This document shows positions 22,904 to 30,358 of a DNA stretch of 38,550 bases, piece after piece. Position 1 is the stretch's first letter. Each line of letters begins with the position of its first letter. The notes beneath the pieces are model-generated. The model had not been told where the DNA came from, ran no database searches, and was given only the letters and a program-made list of their open reading frames with translations. The stretch covers positions 1 through 38,550 of the forward strand of contig JAJPJC010000292.1 of NCBI GenBank assembly GCA_021324445.1, in the 5' to 3' direction. The position numbers were made by a program, and so were the translations under genes. The DNA comes from Isosphaeraceae bacterium. GTDB lineage: Bacteria; Planctomycetota; Planctomycetia; Isosphaerales; Isosphaeraceae.

Positions 22904-23620
22904 TCAGGCGACTCGACGAGATTCTTGTCCAGTCGGGGCTTGCGACTTGCGTTGTCGGAGAGCCTTGGCTGATTCTGTGTCTCGGGCCTGAATCGGTACC
23001 CAATGGCTCCAGATCTCATCGAGCCGTAAGACCAGGAATCGAACCAGCGTCTTGCGTCGGCGCCATTTGTACCGCACCTTCTCCCAAAAACGAACCATCC
23101 GGTTGGTCCGTTCCACATGATTGTTGGTCCGCACCCGTCGGCTCACCGGATTGTTCAGGTAAACCATGATCTTGGGGAATTTCTCCACACTCAACTGCTC
23201 GATCGCTTTGACCAGCTCAGGCACGGCCTGGAAGGCCCGATCGCGCACGATCACGGCCCGGCGGCAGCTCGCCTGATGGTAGTCCTTGGGCGTGTCGAAG
23301 AGCCAATAGAGCCGATCGGCGAACTGCCGCAGGGTCGCCAATTCCGGCAGGTACGACAGCACCCGCATCAGGTCGTCCCGCTCGGATTCGGTCAGGTTCT
23401 CCCGCCGCTTCACGATCAGATGTCGGTGCTGAAACACAAAGGCCGACTTCTCCTTTTGCGTCCAGACCTGGCGGGCCGCAGTCCGCCGCTTGGCTCCCTT
23501 GCGACCCGGCTTCTTCTTCCGCCCGGCCCGGCCCTGCCGGAAGCGCCATGTCCGGCCGGGGAGAGATCGCGACCTCGGGCCTGCTCGAGAGTGACGGCCA
23601 TCCCCTGTCCCACCATGCAA
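22904..23620 (-). pseudogene. DDE transposase, C-terminal part
   Basis: The minus-strand translation from about 23560 is transposase-like: a basic 'RKKKPGRKGAKRRT', then 'HRHLIVKRRENLTESERDDLMRVLSYLPELATLRQFADRLYWLFD', 'AVPELVKAIEQLSVEKFPKIMVYLNN' and 'RTNNHVERTNRMVRFWEKVRYKWRRRKTLVRFLVLRLDEIW'. The last block carries the Glu of a DDE triad in an 'NNxVE' context and resembles the C-terminus of ISL3-type or related transposases; the exact family is uncertain. The first two catalytic Asp regions and the N-terminal DNA-binding domain are absent, and the first 25 or so codons do not look genuine. It is an insertion-sequence remnant; no clear terminal inverted repeats were found. Confidence 0.7.
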
Positions 23621-23741
23621 GCCGAATGTTCCTGGGAAAAGATTTCAGGGCCCTTGACGGGCCAGTTGTCGCCTTGATAGATTAAGCCCGCAGATCAGAA
23701 AAGTCGTGAACCACTCACGAGGGTTCCGGCGATGATCGTGC

Positions 23742-24878
23742 ATGACTCCACATCATCTGAGTTGCCGACGGACGAGGGAACAACCCAGCCCCCAGCGTGC
23801 GTCCCGAACGACATATCTGACCTTTTGTATACTCGTTGTCGGATCGACGGCGCTCGGTGCCTGGGCCGCGTTCCCGACGATCTGGACGCCCTGGAAAGCC
23901 CCGGGCCTACTGGTCCCACGCGAGAGCACGCTCCTCTGGGAGAGCCCCAACGCCGAGGGCCCGATTGTCGCCGAACATGCCGAATTGGAGTTCCGGCTCG
24001 ACAACCCGGGTGGTTCGCCCGTCAAAGTGCTGGGCATCGACGCGACCTGCGGTTGCGTAAAGCCCGTGGCCGACCCGCCCGACGTGAAGCCCGGCGGTAT
24101 GACCACGATCATACTCAAGGCCATCAGGCCCTCCACGGGCTTGAGAGTCATGCCGCTCGTGGTCCATACGGACTCGCTGGTGGATCCAGATGTCCACCTC
24201 ACTGCGCGAATCATCGTGCGCCGCAAGCCGCCGTTCCTCTATGATGTGACGGGCGACCTGACCTTCCGGGGCGCTTTCTCGCCCAAGCTCGCGGGGGAAC
24301 TCTCGGTCGTCACGTTCGAATCGGAGGGCCCGACGCTCGAACCCAAGGTCGCCACCGACCTGCCGTTCCTTGAAATTGGCCAAGCCCAGGTCTCGGACGA
24401 ATCTGCTGGCACCCGCAACGCGGAGACGGTCGGAGTCCCCGTCATCGTGCGGACGCGGAACTACCGGGTCCGGCTCAAGGAGCTTCCTCCCGATCCCGCT
24501 TTCATCGGCACGATAACAGTCACCGACCCGTTCGGCAGAACCGGCAGCCGGTCACTCAACGTGGTCGGCCAGCTTGACTTACCCGGCAGTCTCAGGGTGG
24601 TACCGCGGTTGCTCCGGCTGCGCAAGCAAGAGGGCGCTTCGGGTTCGTTCGTGGTCATTTGCCATGACCCGTCGCGGACCGTCACCTGTTCCATCGACGA
24701 TCCCCGGCGGGCTGACTTCTCCATCAACGTCGACTCGGACAATTCCATCCGCAGGGTCCACAAGGTCCGGGTCGCGATCGTTGACCCGAGGCAACTATCG
24801 GACGATCCGGTTCACTTGCAGGTTCGAGACCCGCACACCGGCGCCGAGGCGACCGTGCTGCTGTGCGTCGCGCCTTGA
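23742..24878 (+). CDS. DUF1573 domain membrane-anchored protein
   Basis: A 378-residue protein. One hydrophobic segment (about 25-44, 'YLTFCILVVGSTALGAWAAF') is a signal anchor. The DUF1573 domain follows: 'EHAELEFRLDNPGGSPVKVLGIDATCGCVKPV' (79-109) with the diagnostic Cys103-Gly-Cys105, then 'VKPGGMTTIILKA'. Two further Ig-like beta domains make up the rest, including 'FIGTITVTDPFGRTGSRSLNVVGQL'. DUF1573 is an Ig-like (HYDIN/ASPM-related) fold found on the outside of bacterial cells; no enzymatic role is established. It is the first gene of a co-directional series with DUF1559, a Cys-rich protein, a LolA-like protein and a sulfotransferase. No strong Shine-Dalgarno, so the start is tentative. 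Confidence 0.85.
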   Translation: MTPHHLSCRRTREQPSPQRASRTTYLTFCILVVGSTALGAWAAFPTIWTPWKAPGLLVPRESTLLWESPNAEGPIVAEHAELEFRLDNPGGSPVKVLGIDATCGCVKPVADPPDVKPGGMTTIILKAIRPSTGLRVMPLVVHTDSLVDPDVHLTARIIVRRKPPFLYDVTGDLTFRGAFSPKLAGELSVVTFESEGPTLEPKVATDLPFLEIGQAQVSDESAGTRNAETVGVPVIVRTRNYRVRLKELPPDPAFIGTITVTDPFGRTGSRSLNVVGQLDLPGSLRVVPRLLRLRKQEGASGSFVVICHDPSRTVTCSIDDPRRADFSINVDSDNSIRRVHKVRVAIVDPRQLSDDPVHLQVRDPHTGAEATVLLCVAP

Positions 24879-24902
24879 GCTACCAACGATCGGAGCGCAG
24901 CC

Positions 24903-25919
24903 ATGAGACGCGGCACGCCCGTACGCGGGATGAGCCTCGTGGAGTTGCTCGTCGCGATCGCAATCATTGGGGCGCTCTGCTGCTTACTCATGCCCGCGGT
25001 CCAGTCGGCCCGCGAGGCCGCTCGCCAAGCCCACTGCAAGAATAATTTGAAGCAAATAGGGCTCGCGCTGCAAAGCTACGAGGGGACCTGGAATGCGTTC
25101 CCGCCTTCGCCGCTCATCTGGACGATTGGTCCCAGGAGAGACCGCTACGCCGGCGCCATCCTATCGATGCACGCGCTGATCCTGCCCGGAGTCGACCAAG
25201 CGGCGACGTTCAACGCGATCAACTTTCAAGTGGCGCCCACCAACGTTCCATCTCTGGCAGACCCCGGCATCAACGCCACGGCTGCACGCACCGCGATCTC
25301 GACGTTCCTGTGCCCGTCCGACGCGGCACCTCTTCTCGAACCGTACGGTCCCACCAACTACCGGGCGAATCTCGGTGACTGTGGCGAGTGTGGTGGACGA
25401 CCATGGCATATTTACAACGGCGCCTTCAACCGCCGCGAGACGCGGCCTGCGGACTTCACCGACGGCTTGTCGACGACGATCTCACTCTCGGAAAAGCCGA
25501 TCGGCGGCGCTCCGGCGGGACTTTACATGCCGATGAGAGATTGGATCTTCAGTTCGCCGGGGGGCAGACTGTGGTTTGTGATGTCGGCCGACGCCTGGCG
25601 CCAGTACTGCGCGGCGCTTTCCTACAGCTACAGTCTGCCTTTCGTGAGGTACGACGGGGGACGTTCCTGGATGCTCGGAGAGACCGAATATACCGGGTTG
25701 ACCACGGCCGTCACGCCGAACTCGGAGATTCCGGATTGTGGCACAGAGTCGGGAGCCGGAGTGGGAGTCTTCGCCGCGCGGAGTTACCACCCTGGCACAG
25801 TACATGTCGCGATGGCCGACGGTTCCGTGCGGTCGGTATCGAACCGGGTTGATCTCCAAGTCTGGAGGGCGCTCGGGACACGAGGGGGGGGCGAGTTGGT
25901 CTCGGCCGGCTCGTATTGA
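24903..25919 (+). CDS. DUF1559 prepilin-like protein (type IV pilin N-terminus)
   Basis: A 338-residue protein. The N-terminus 'MRRGTPVRGMSLVELLVAIAIIGALCCLLMPAVQSAREAAR' has a prepilin peptidase site between Gly9 and Met10 with Glu at +5, then the hydrophobic pilin helix and the planctomycete signature 'PAVQSAREAARQAHCKNNLKQIGLALQSYE'. The C-terminus carries 'HPGTVHVAMADGSVRSVSNRVDLQVWRALGTRGGGELVS', the H-X9-DG motif of the family. These pseudopilin-like proteins are very numerous in planctomycetes; their assembly state is unknown. It follows the DUF1573 gene after 24 bp, with GGAG before the ATG, so the two are co-transcribed. Confidence 0.93.
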   Translation: MRRGTPVRGMSLVELLVAIAIIGALCCLLMPAVQSAREAARQAHCKNNLKQIGLALQSYEGTWNAFPPSPLIWTIGPRRDRYAGAILSMHALILPGVDQAATFNAINFQVAPTNVPSLADPGINATAARTAISTFLCPSDAAPLLEPYGPTNYRANLGDCGECGGRPWHIYNGAFNRRETRPADFTDGLSTTISLSEKPIGGAPAGLYMPMRDWIFSSPGGRLWFVMSADAWRQYCAALSYSYSLPFVRYDGGRSWMLGETEYTGLTTAVTPNSEIPDCGTESGAGVGVFAARSYHPGTVHVAMADGSVRSVSNRVDLQVWRALGTRGGGELVSAGSY

Positions 25920-26005
25920 AGCTCTGCTGGCAAAGTCCGAATGGTCTGGTGTGAAGGCCAGCCGAGAGTTCGGCAAGCGATGGCAACCCAAGGGGGGAAC
26001 TGGAA

Positions 26006-26392
26006 ATGGTACAAGATGATCATCGAACGGCCGGGTGCTGGTCCCGGCTCCGGAGTGCTTCAGGGCGGTGGTGCCTGGCCACAGCGGTTAGCGCCATCGC
26101 AGGAGCAGTTTCGCTGTTCAATGCCGCGTCGGCGCAGCCTATCTTCTTCCATCTTTGCGTCAGACGCGTGAATCCGCCGTGCACGAGTTGCCCCAAGAAT
26201 CCCGGTACTGCAACAGAGGCATGCTCCCGGTACCTCAATGGATGGCAATGGGGATATTGCAGTCTCACGTCCTTCTCGATTACCTGCTATCCGACGTCTG
26301 TGAGCTGCAGCATCTTGCGAAACTGCAAGACGGGTGCTGATGTCGGCAACTGCAGCCCAGGCGGCATGTTCTCGCAGTGCAATAAGCAATGA
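26006..26392 (+). CDS. Small secreted cysteine-rich protein (10 Cys)
   Basis: A 128-residue protein. A long n-region precedes a hydrophobic segment 'CLATAVSAIAGAVSLF' with a signal-peptidase site after 'NAASA' (residue 43). The mature 85 residues contain ten Cys (51, 59, 62, 73, 85, 94, 101, 107, 116 and 125), an even number compatible with five disulfides, in a Thr/Ser/Gly/Asn-rich background with aromatic residues. An RBS-like GGGGGGAA precedes the ATG at 26006. No family recognised; it is not a ferredoxin, since no CxxCxxC array is seen. It lies 86 bp after the DUF1559 gene and is followed by a strong hairpin terminator. It could be a structural or ligand-binding surface protein. Confidence 0.7.
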   Translation: MVQDDHRTAGCWSRLRSASGRWCLATAVSAIAGAVSLFNAASAQPIFFHLCVRRVNPPCTSCPKNPGTATEACSRYLNGWQWGYCSLTSFSITCYPTSVSCSILRNCKTGADVGNCSPGGMFSQCNKQ

Positions 26393-26416
26393 ATCCGAGT
26401 GCCAACCGGAGCCATT

Positions 26417-26436
26417 CCCCCGGCAATCGCCGGGGG
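26417..26436 (+). terminator. Perfect 8-bp GC hairpin after the Cys-rich gene
   Basis: CCCCCGGC-AATC-GCCGGGGG (26417-26436) followed by TTGGTT, 24 bp after the stop codon of the Cys-rich protein. A classic intrinsic-terminator shape with a weak U tract. It may separate or attenuate expression of the downstream LolA-like and sulfotransferase genes. Confidence 0.65.
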
Positions 26437-26539
26437 TTGGTTCACGACACCAGCCTTCCGCGGGGGTCTATTGGGACCTCAGCGTTGTAACCGACGCTCG
26501 TTTTTCGTCCGTCACTGGCGATATCGCACATCCTAACTG

Positions 26540-26601
26540 GCTGTTTCAAAACGGGGACTGGCTCCGAGTCTTCGAGGTGCCTGTCCCCGTTTTGAAACAG
26601 C
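26540..26601. repeat. 62-bp palindromic element with 23-bp arms (MITE/REP-like)
   Basis: The left arm 26540-26562 begins GCTGTTTCAAAACGGGG and the right arm 26579-26601 ends CCCCGTTTTGAAACAGC. The arms are reverse complements with a single mismatch and are separated by a 16-nt centre containing GAGTCTTCGAGG. It lies 17 bp before the start of the LolA-like gene. Length, near-perfect arms and the lack of a U tract point to a non-autonomous palindromic repeat rather than a simple terminator. Confidence 0.75.
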
Positions 26602-26618
26602 TTCTAAGGGGAACACCG

Positions 26619-27617
26619 ATGGGCGTCGACCGGCTCACGCAGATCCTGGAAAACCTGGCCCGTGAGCAGCCCACCAGGAGTATTCACCTCAAGACCACCG
26701 AGCGGCAGTCCAGGTCGGCGACTTCGGCGCGGTCCGTCCCGCTGACGATTTCCAATGATTACATGCAGACATCGAAAAGCCAACGGTTCTTCGATCGGGT
26801 GGTGGTGGGCTTTTCCAACGGCATGAAGGACCATCGCGCCGCTTATTGCGATGGTACCCGATGCGCCGAAGTGAAGTTCCACCCCACCATAGTCGATAAG
26901 CCTGTCGCCGTGGAGATTTCCAAGCAGTTTATGGATGATATGATATACAATACCTTAAGCATCCCTTTTCCGCTCAATTCCTATTACGTGGGGCCCAAGG
27001 AACTGATCGAGGCCCTTCCCTCCGCCGAGCGCCTGCCGGATGGAGAGGTGATCGGCAGGCCGTGCGACGTCTTTCTCTTCAAGGCGGTGGGGCCGGCCGA
27101 CCGCAAGGAGGATTTGGTTTACCACCTGGACAAGCAGACGTCGGTCCCGCTCAAGGTCGCCTGCTTCATCCAGCCGGAACACCTTGCGATCGATCGGCCG
27201 TACTGGACCTGGGAAGCCACGACCCTGGACGATGTGGAGGGCCATCACGTGCCTCTATCGTCACTGCGAACGAAGTTCGTCGTCAAGGATGCAAGCCGAG
27301 AGGTTCGACCGCAGGTCAACATGACCACGGCGATCGGGGTGGATGAGGTCGAGTTCGATCGCGAGATTCCCGCGACGGCATTCTGGCCGGCCTATCAGGA
27401 CGACGTGCCGGTGATCGATCTCATTCACGGCAAGACTATCCACGCGCCCAAGCACAAGACGGCCGCCTTGCCCCCGGACGTCATCCGGGTGGCGGAGCCA
27501 GGGAGCACACCCTGGGCCCTGCTCGGAGGCGCATTCCTGGTGGTCGCCCTGATCGCCGCGGCCATGGGTCTGCGCAGCAGGCTGTCATCCGGCGGCCCGG
27601 GACGGCGGCCAGCATGA
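26619..27617 (+). CDS. LolA-like envelope protein with C-terminal membrane anchor
   Basis: From ATG 26619 (AAGGGGA just upstream) the product is 332 residues. It opens 'MGVDRLTQILENLAREQPTRSIHLKTTERQ' and runs through beta-rich sequence with 'FDRVVVGFSNGMKDHRAAYCDGTRC', 'VYHLDKQTSVPLKVACF', 'WEATTLDDVEGHHVPLSS' and 'VDEVEFDREIPATAFWPAYQDDVPVIDLIHGKTIHAP'. The pattern recalls planctomycete proteins with a LolA-like half-barrel. The end has one TM helix, 'PWALLGGAFLVVALIAAAMGL', and a short basic tail. No signal peptide is seen at the N-terminus, which is odd for this type; the palindromic element just upstream may have displaced the original 5' end. The LolA-like label is tentative. Confidence 0.65.
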   Translation: MGVDRLTQILENLAREQPTRSIHLKTTERQSRSATSARSVPLTISNDYMQTSKSQRFFDRVVVGFSNGMKDHRAAYCDGTRCAEVKFHPTIVDKPVAVEISKQFMDDMIYNTLSIPFPLNSYYVGPKELIEALPSAERLPDGEVIGRPCDVFLFKAVGPADRKEDLVYHLDKQTSVPLKVACFIQPEHLAIDRPYWTWEATTLDDVEGHHVPLSSLRTKFVVKDASREVRPQVNMTTAIGVDEVEFDREIPATAFWPAYQDDVPVIDLIHGKTIHAPKHKTAALPPDVIRVAEPGSTPWALLGGAFLVVALIAAAMGLRSRLSSGGPGRRPA

Positions 27618-27632
27618 GAGGGAATACTGTCG

Positions 27633-29273
27633 ATGGCAGTCGCACAACGCCCTGTCATTGGCCTGCTCGGGCTCGCTGGCGAGCGCGCGCGGCGCAGGCT
27701 CGAGTCGTTGCGGCGGTCGGTCGTGACACACCTTCACTCGATCGCCCAAGAAGCCGTTGACAACAAGGAACTACTCCGTGCCGAGGTCTCGTATCGACTC
27801 ATCCTCCGACTCAATCGGCGCGACTCGGCGGCCATCAGCGGACTCGTCGACCTTTACTGCGAACTCGGCCGGCACGACGGGGCCATTGACCTCGAACAGA
27901 GATTGATCGCGGGCGTACCCAACGATTTTTTCCGGTACCTCGACCTCGTGCCGCTCTACCTCCGCTTGGAGGAGCGCGACAAGGCCGACGAATGCTGGCA
28001 GGCGGCCGCCCGTTTCGACCCCAACTCTCACCTCCTGACATTCATGAAGGGGCAACTATATCGCAGCGCCAATATGCTAGAGGAGTCTTCGGAGAGCTTT
28101 AGACAGGTGTTGGCGACCAACCCCGGGTTGGCGTTGGCGATGGTTTCCCTGTCGATGGACCTCAGTGACTTGAATGAAAGAGAGGAGGCAACGACCCTGC
28201 TGGAGAAGGTCCTTCGCCTCGATCCGTCGCACCTGAGCGCGTACGCGATCCTTGCCTCCATGAAATACTACTCCGACCCGAATCACCCGCACGTCGCCCG
28301 GTTGCAGCAGTTCCTCGCCGACAACACCAACCTGCGACGGCGCGACGCCGTCACTATCCACTTCACGCTGGGAGATATCTTCGACGCAACAAAGCTCTAC
28401 GAAACTGCTTTTCATCATTACCGTTCCGGCAACGAACTTGTGGTGAACACATGGAATCTCGGCCATTTCTCCCGCTGCGTTGACCGCCAAATCCGGTCGT
28501 TCACCCGGGCGAGCATCGCTGCGAAGGCTGGTCTGCGGGAGGGCAACCTAGGCGCTGGTCTTGCGTTCGTGGTCGGGATGCCGCGCTCCGGCTCGACGCT
28601 CGTGGAACAGGTCCTGGCCAGCCACCCTGACGTGATTGCCGGCGGCGAACGACGCGACTTTCCTTTGTTCGTCAATGGCTTGCCGCGGCAGCTCGGTGGG
28701 GCCCGAGACTACCCCGACTGCGTTCAATACGTGGATGGCGCCACAGTCGCGCGACTACGCAGTCATTACATCGAGGAATGTCTCAAACTTGCGACCACTG
28801 GCAAGCTGTTCGTGGATAAGACGCTGGCGAACTACCTGGAGCTGGGGTTGATTTCCATCGTCTTTCCCGAGGCCAAGGTCATCCATTGCCGCCGCGATCC
28901 GCTGGATACGTGCCTCTCTTGTTATTTCAAGCACTTCGCGGGGGTGCCTTATTCCAACGATCTATTAACCCTTGGACTTATGTACCGCCAATATGAGCGA
29001 CTCATGGTCTACTGGAGCGACGTTTGTCCGCGTCCGGCTTACGAGGTTGTCTATGAGAGGATGGTGACTGATTTCGAAGACTCGGTCCGCGGGCTTCTGG
29101 ATTATTGCCGCCTAGACTGGCACCCCAATTGTCTCGCGTTCCACGAGACGCGCCGGCCGGCGAGGACCGCCAGCCAGTACCAAGTGAAGATGCCACTCTA
29201 CAAAACGTCGATCGGACGTTGGCGTCACTACGAACCGTTCTTGGGCGAACTGAGATCCATCTTGAACCGGTAG
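27633..29273 (+). CDS. TPR-containing sulfotransferase
   Basis: A 546-residue protein. Residues 35-260 form TPR-type helical repeats ('ELLRAEVSYRLILRLNRRDSAAISGLVDLYCELGRHDGAIDLEQRL', 'FMKGQLYRSANMLEESSESFRQVLATNP', 'LLEKVLRLDPSHLSAYAILASM'). The C-terminal half is a PAPS-dependent sulfotransferase: the 5'-phosphosulfate loop 'GMPRSGSTLVEQVL' (315-328) and the 3'-phosphate-binding segment 'CRRDPLDTCLSCYF' (419-432). The architecture matches bacterial tetratricopeptide sulfotransferases, which sulfate proteins or glycans. No signal peptide or TM helix is evident, so it is probably cytosolic. It starts 15 bp after the LolA-like gene and is translationally close to it. Candidate substrates are tyrosines or glycans of neighbouring exported proteins, but this is inference. 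Codon use is less GC-biased than in uvrB. Confidence 0.9.
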   Translation: MAVAQRPVIGLLGLAGERARRRLESLRRSVVTHLHSIAQEAVDNKELLRAEVSYRLILRLNRRDSAAISGLVDLYCELGRHDGAIDLEQRLIAGVPNDFFRYLDLVPLYLRLEERDKADECWQAAARFDPNSHLLTFMKGQLYRSANMLEESSESFRQVLATNPGLALAMVSLSMDLSDLNEREEATTLLEKVLRLDPSHLSAYAILASMKYYSDPNHPHVARLQQFLADNTNLRRRDAVTIHFTLGDIFDATKLYETAFHHYRSGNELVVNTWNLGHFSRCVDRQIRSFTRASIAAKAGLREGNLGAGLAFVVGMPRSGSTLVEQVLASHPDVIAGGERRDFPLFVNGLPRQLGGARDYPDCVQYVDGATVARLRSHYIEECLKLATTGKLFVDKTLANYLELGLISIVFPEAKVIHCRRDPLDTCLSCYFKHFAGVPYSNDLLTLGLMYRQYERLMVYWSDVCPRPAYEVVYERMVTDFEDSVRGLLDYCRLDWHPNCLAFHETRRPARTASQYQVKMPLYKTSIGRWRHYEPFLGELRSILNR

Positions 29274-29339
29274 TGGTGTCTGGGACGCATGATGCTCCTC
29301 TCTCGACTGCAAGGTCCACAGGACGCTCCCCGCGGTTGG

Positions 29340-29534
29340 TCAAGTGCTTAACATAGACATCCATTGGCCGGGGTCGTTGACCTCGAAGAGCTGGTAGGTG
29401 ACGCCGATCCGCCTGGGGGCGGTGGCACGGCGTTGGAGGCATTGGCGAACGATCCTGCGGGCATCGGCCTCGTCGTGGGCGACGTGGCGGATGTTTCGGC
29501 CGCGAGTGCCGATGCGGCGCTAGGTGGCTGTCAT
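29340..29534 (-). pseudogene. Possible small gene with an in-frame stop
   Basis: The minus strand from ATG 29534 reads 'MTAT-stop-RRIGTRGRNIRHVAHDEADARRIVRQ', then 'RRIGVTYQLFEVNDPGQWMSM' and a stop at 29340. Apart from TAG at 29520-29522 (codon 5) the frame is coherent and protein-like, with acidic, basic and hydrophobic residues alternating. It may be a small gene inactivated by one substitution, or an intact ORF with a later start. No family recognised. The rest of 29274-29772 shows only a hairpin and no other gene. Confidence 0.25.
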
Positions 29535-29677
29535 CTTGCAGCGCTAGTTGGCGCTTTTTGGGCTCTCCCTCACTTCCGGTGGTCCAAGCCCTCCGGCCGC
29601 CGCGGTGATCGTGCGTTCCGCCGGAATTCTGCATAGGAGCCGGGTCGTTGACGAGCCGTAAGCACCGAGAGTGCGGG

Positions 29678-29696
29678 AGAGCCGGACGCAGGCTCT
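29678..29696. repeat. Hairpin AGAGCC-N7-GGCTCT
   Basis: A 6-bp perfect stem with loop GGACGCA in an otherwise featureless stretch; a longer alternative pairing (AGAGTGCG with CGCA-GG-CTCT) overlaps it. It lies 77 bp upstream of the hypothetical gene at 29773. It may be an RNA structure or the end of an element. Confidence 0.3.
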
Positions 29697-29772
29697 AAGT
29701 TTCAAGAGCAAAATGGCTTATCTCAGGTAAGTCCCTCGGTGGCGTTCAGCGGGAAGTGTCCCGAAATCGGAC

Positions 29773-30285
29773 TTGGCTGCGAGTAGCGACTCCGCTGTCC
29801 TGGAGGTCGTTCTGAAGGATCTTCTCTCCCAGCCCGACCCACCTCTCGAATCCCCCGAGGCGACCGAGAAGCTCCTTCTCTCGCCGGAAGCACTCACTGA
29901 TCCCCTGGAGGTTTCGGACATTCTCGATCGGCTCGCTCGTGGTAAACGGAGAAAGCTGTCTCGGGCTCAACTCCGGCTCGCGCGGGAGGCCGCCGACGAC
30001 CTTGTGCGCCGCTGCGAAGTGAAACACTCCTTCAAGGACCTGCGGCCCAAAGATCGTCGGATCGTCATTTCGGACAAGATCGGCGCGGAGACGAAACCTG
30101 GTCGGGTAGACCCCCAGGGGTTCCGCGCCTACGCACCGGGCCACTGCCGCGACCGCCTGCTCGCGATTGTTCGACTGACGTTCCCTTGGAGCGGCGGCAG
30201 GCACAGCGGCGACGGGACTTACGTACTGGCCAGGAAGGAAGGCGAATGGGTCGTTCTCACTCGTGACTTCGTCTACTATCTCTGA
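29773..30285 (+). CDS. Hypothetical protein, possibly 5'-truncated
   Basis: A 170-residue frame from TTG 29773; an in-frame stop (TAA, around 29737) precludes a longer frame and no ATG or Shine-Dalgarno is present. The sequence is clearly protein-like: 'LEVVLKDLLSQPDPPLESPEATEKLLLSPEALTDP', 'LSRAQLRLAREAADDLVRRCEV', 'FKDLRPKDRRIVISDKI' and a well-formed beta end, 'RLLAIVRLTFPWSGGRHSGDGTYVLARKEGEWVVLTRDFVYYL'. The last part resembles the C-terminal strands of proteins that measure or bind something at the cell surface, and such proteins normally have a signal peptide. The absence of one and the poor start suggest that the 5' end was lost to rearrangement in the gene-free stretch upstream. Function unknown. 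Confidence 0.6.
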   Translation: MAASSDSAVLEVVLKDLLSQPDPPLESPEATEKLLLSPEALTDPLEVSDILDRLARGKRRKLSRAQLRLAREAADDLVRRCEVKHSFKDLRPKDRRIVISDKIGAETKPGRVDPQGFRAYAPGHCRDRLLAIVRLTFPWSGGRHSGDGTYVLARKEGEWVVLTRDFVYYL

Positions 30286-30358
30286 GTTGATCTGCAACAC
30301 TGTCGGGGTCGGGAAGCCGTAGCCGCGTCTGCTGCAGCTTTGAAATGCCTGGCCTGCC

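Noticed and set aside
29650..29700. Possible group II intron domain V
   Set aside because: The stem pattern is only loosely similar, the catalytic triad and bulge positions do not fit, and there is no intron-encoded reverse transcriptase nearby.
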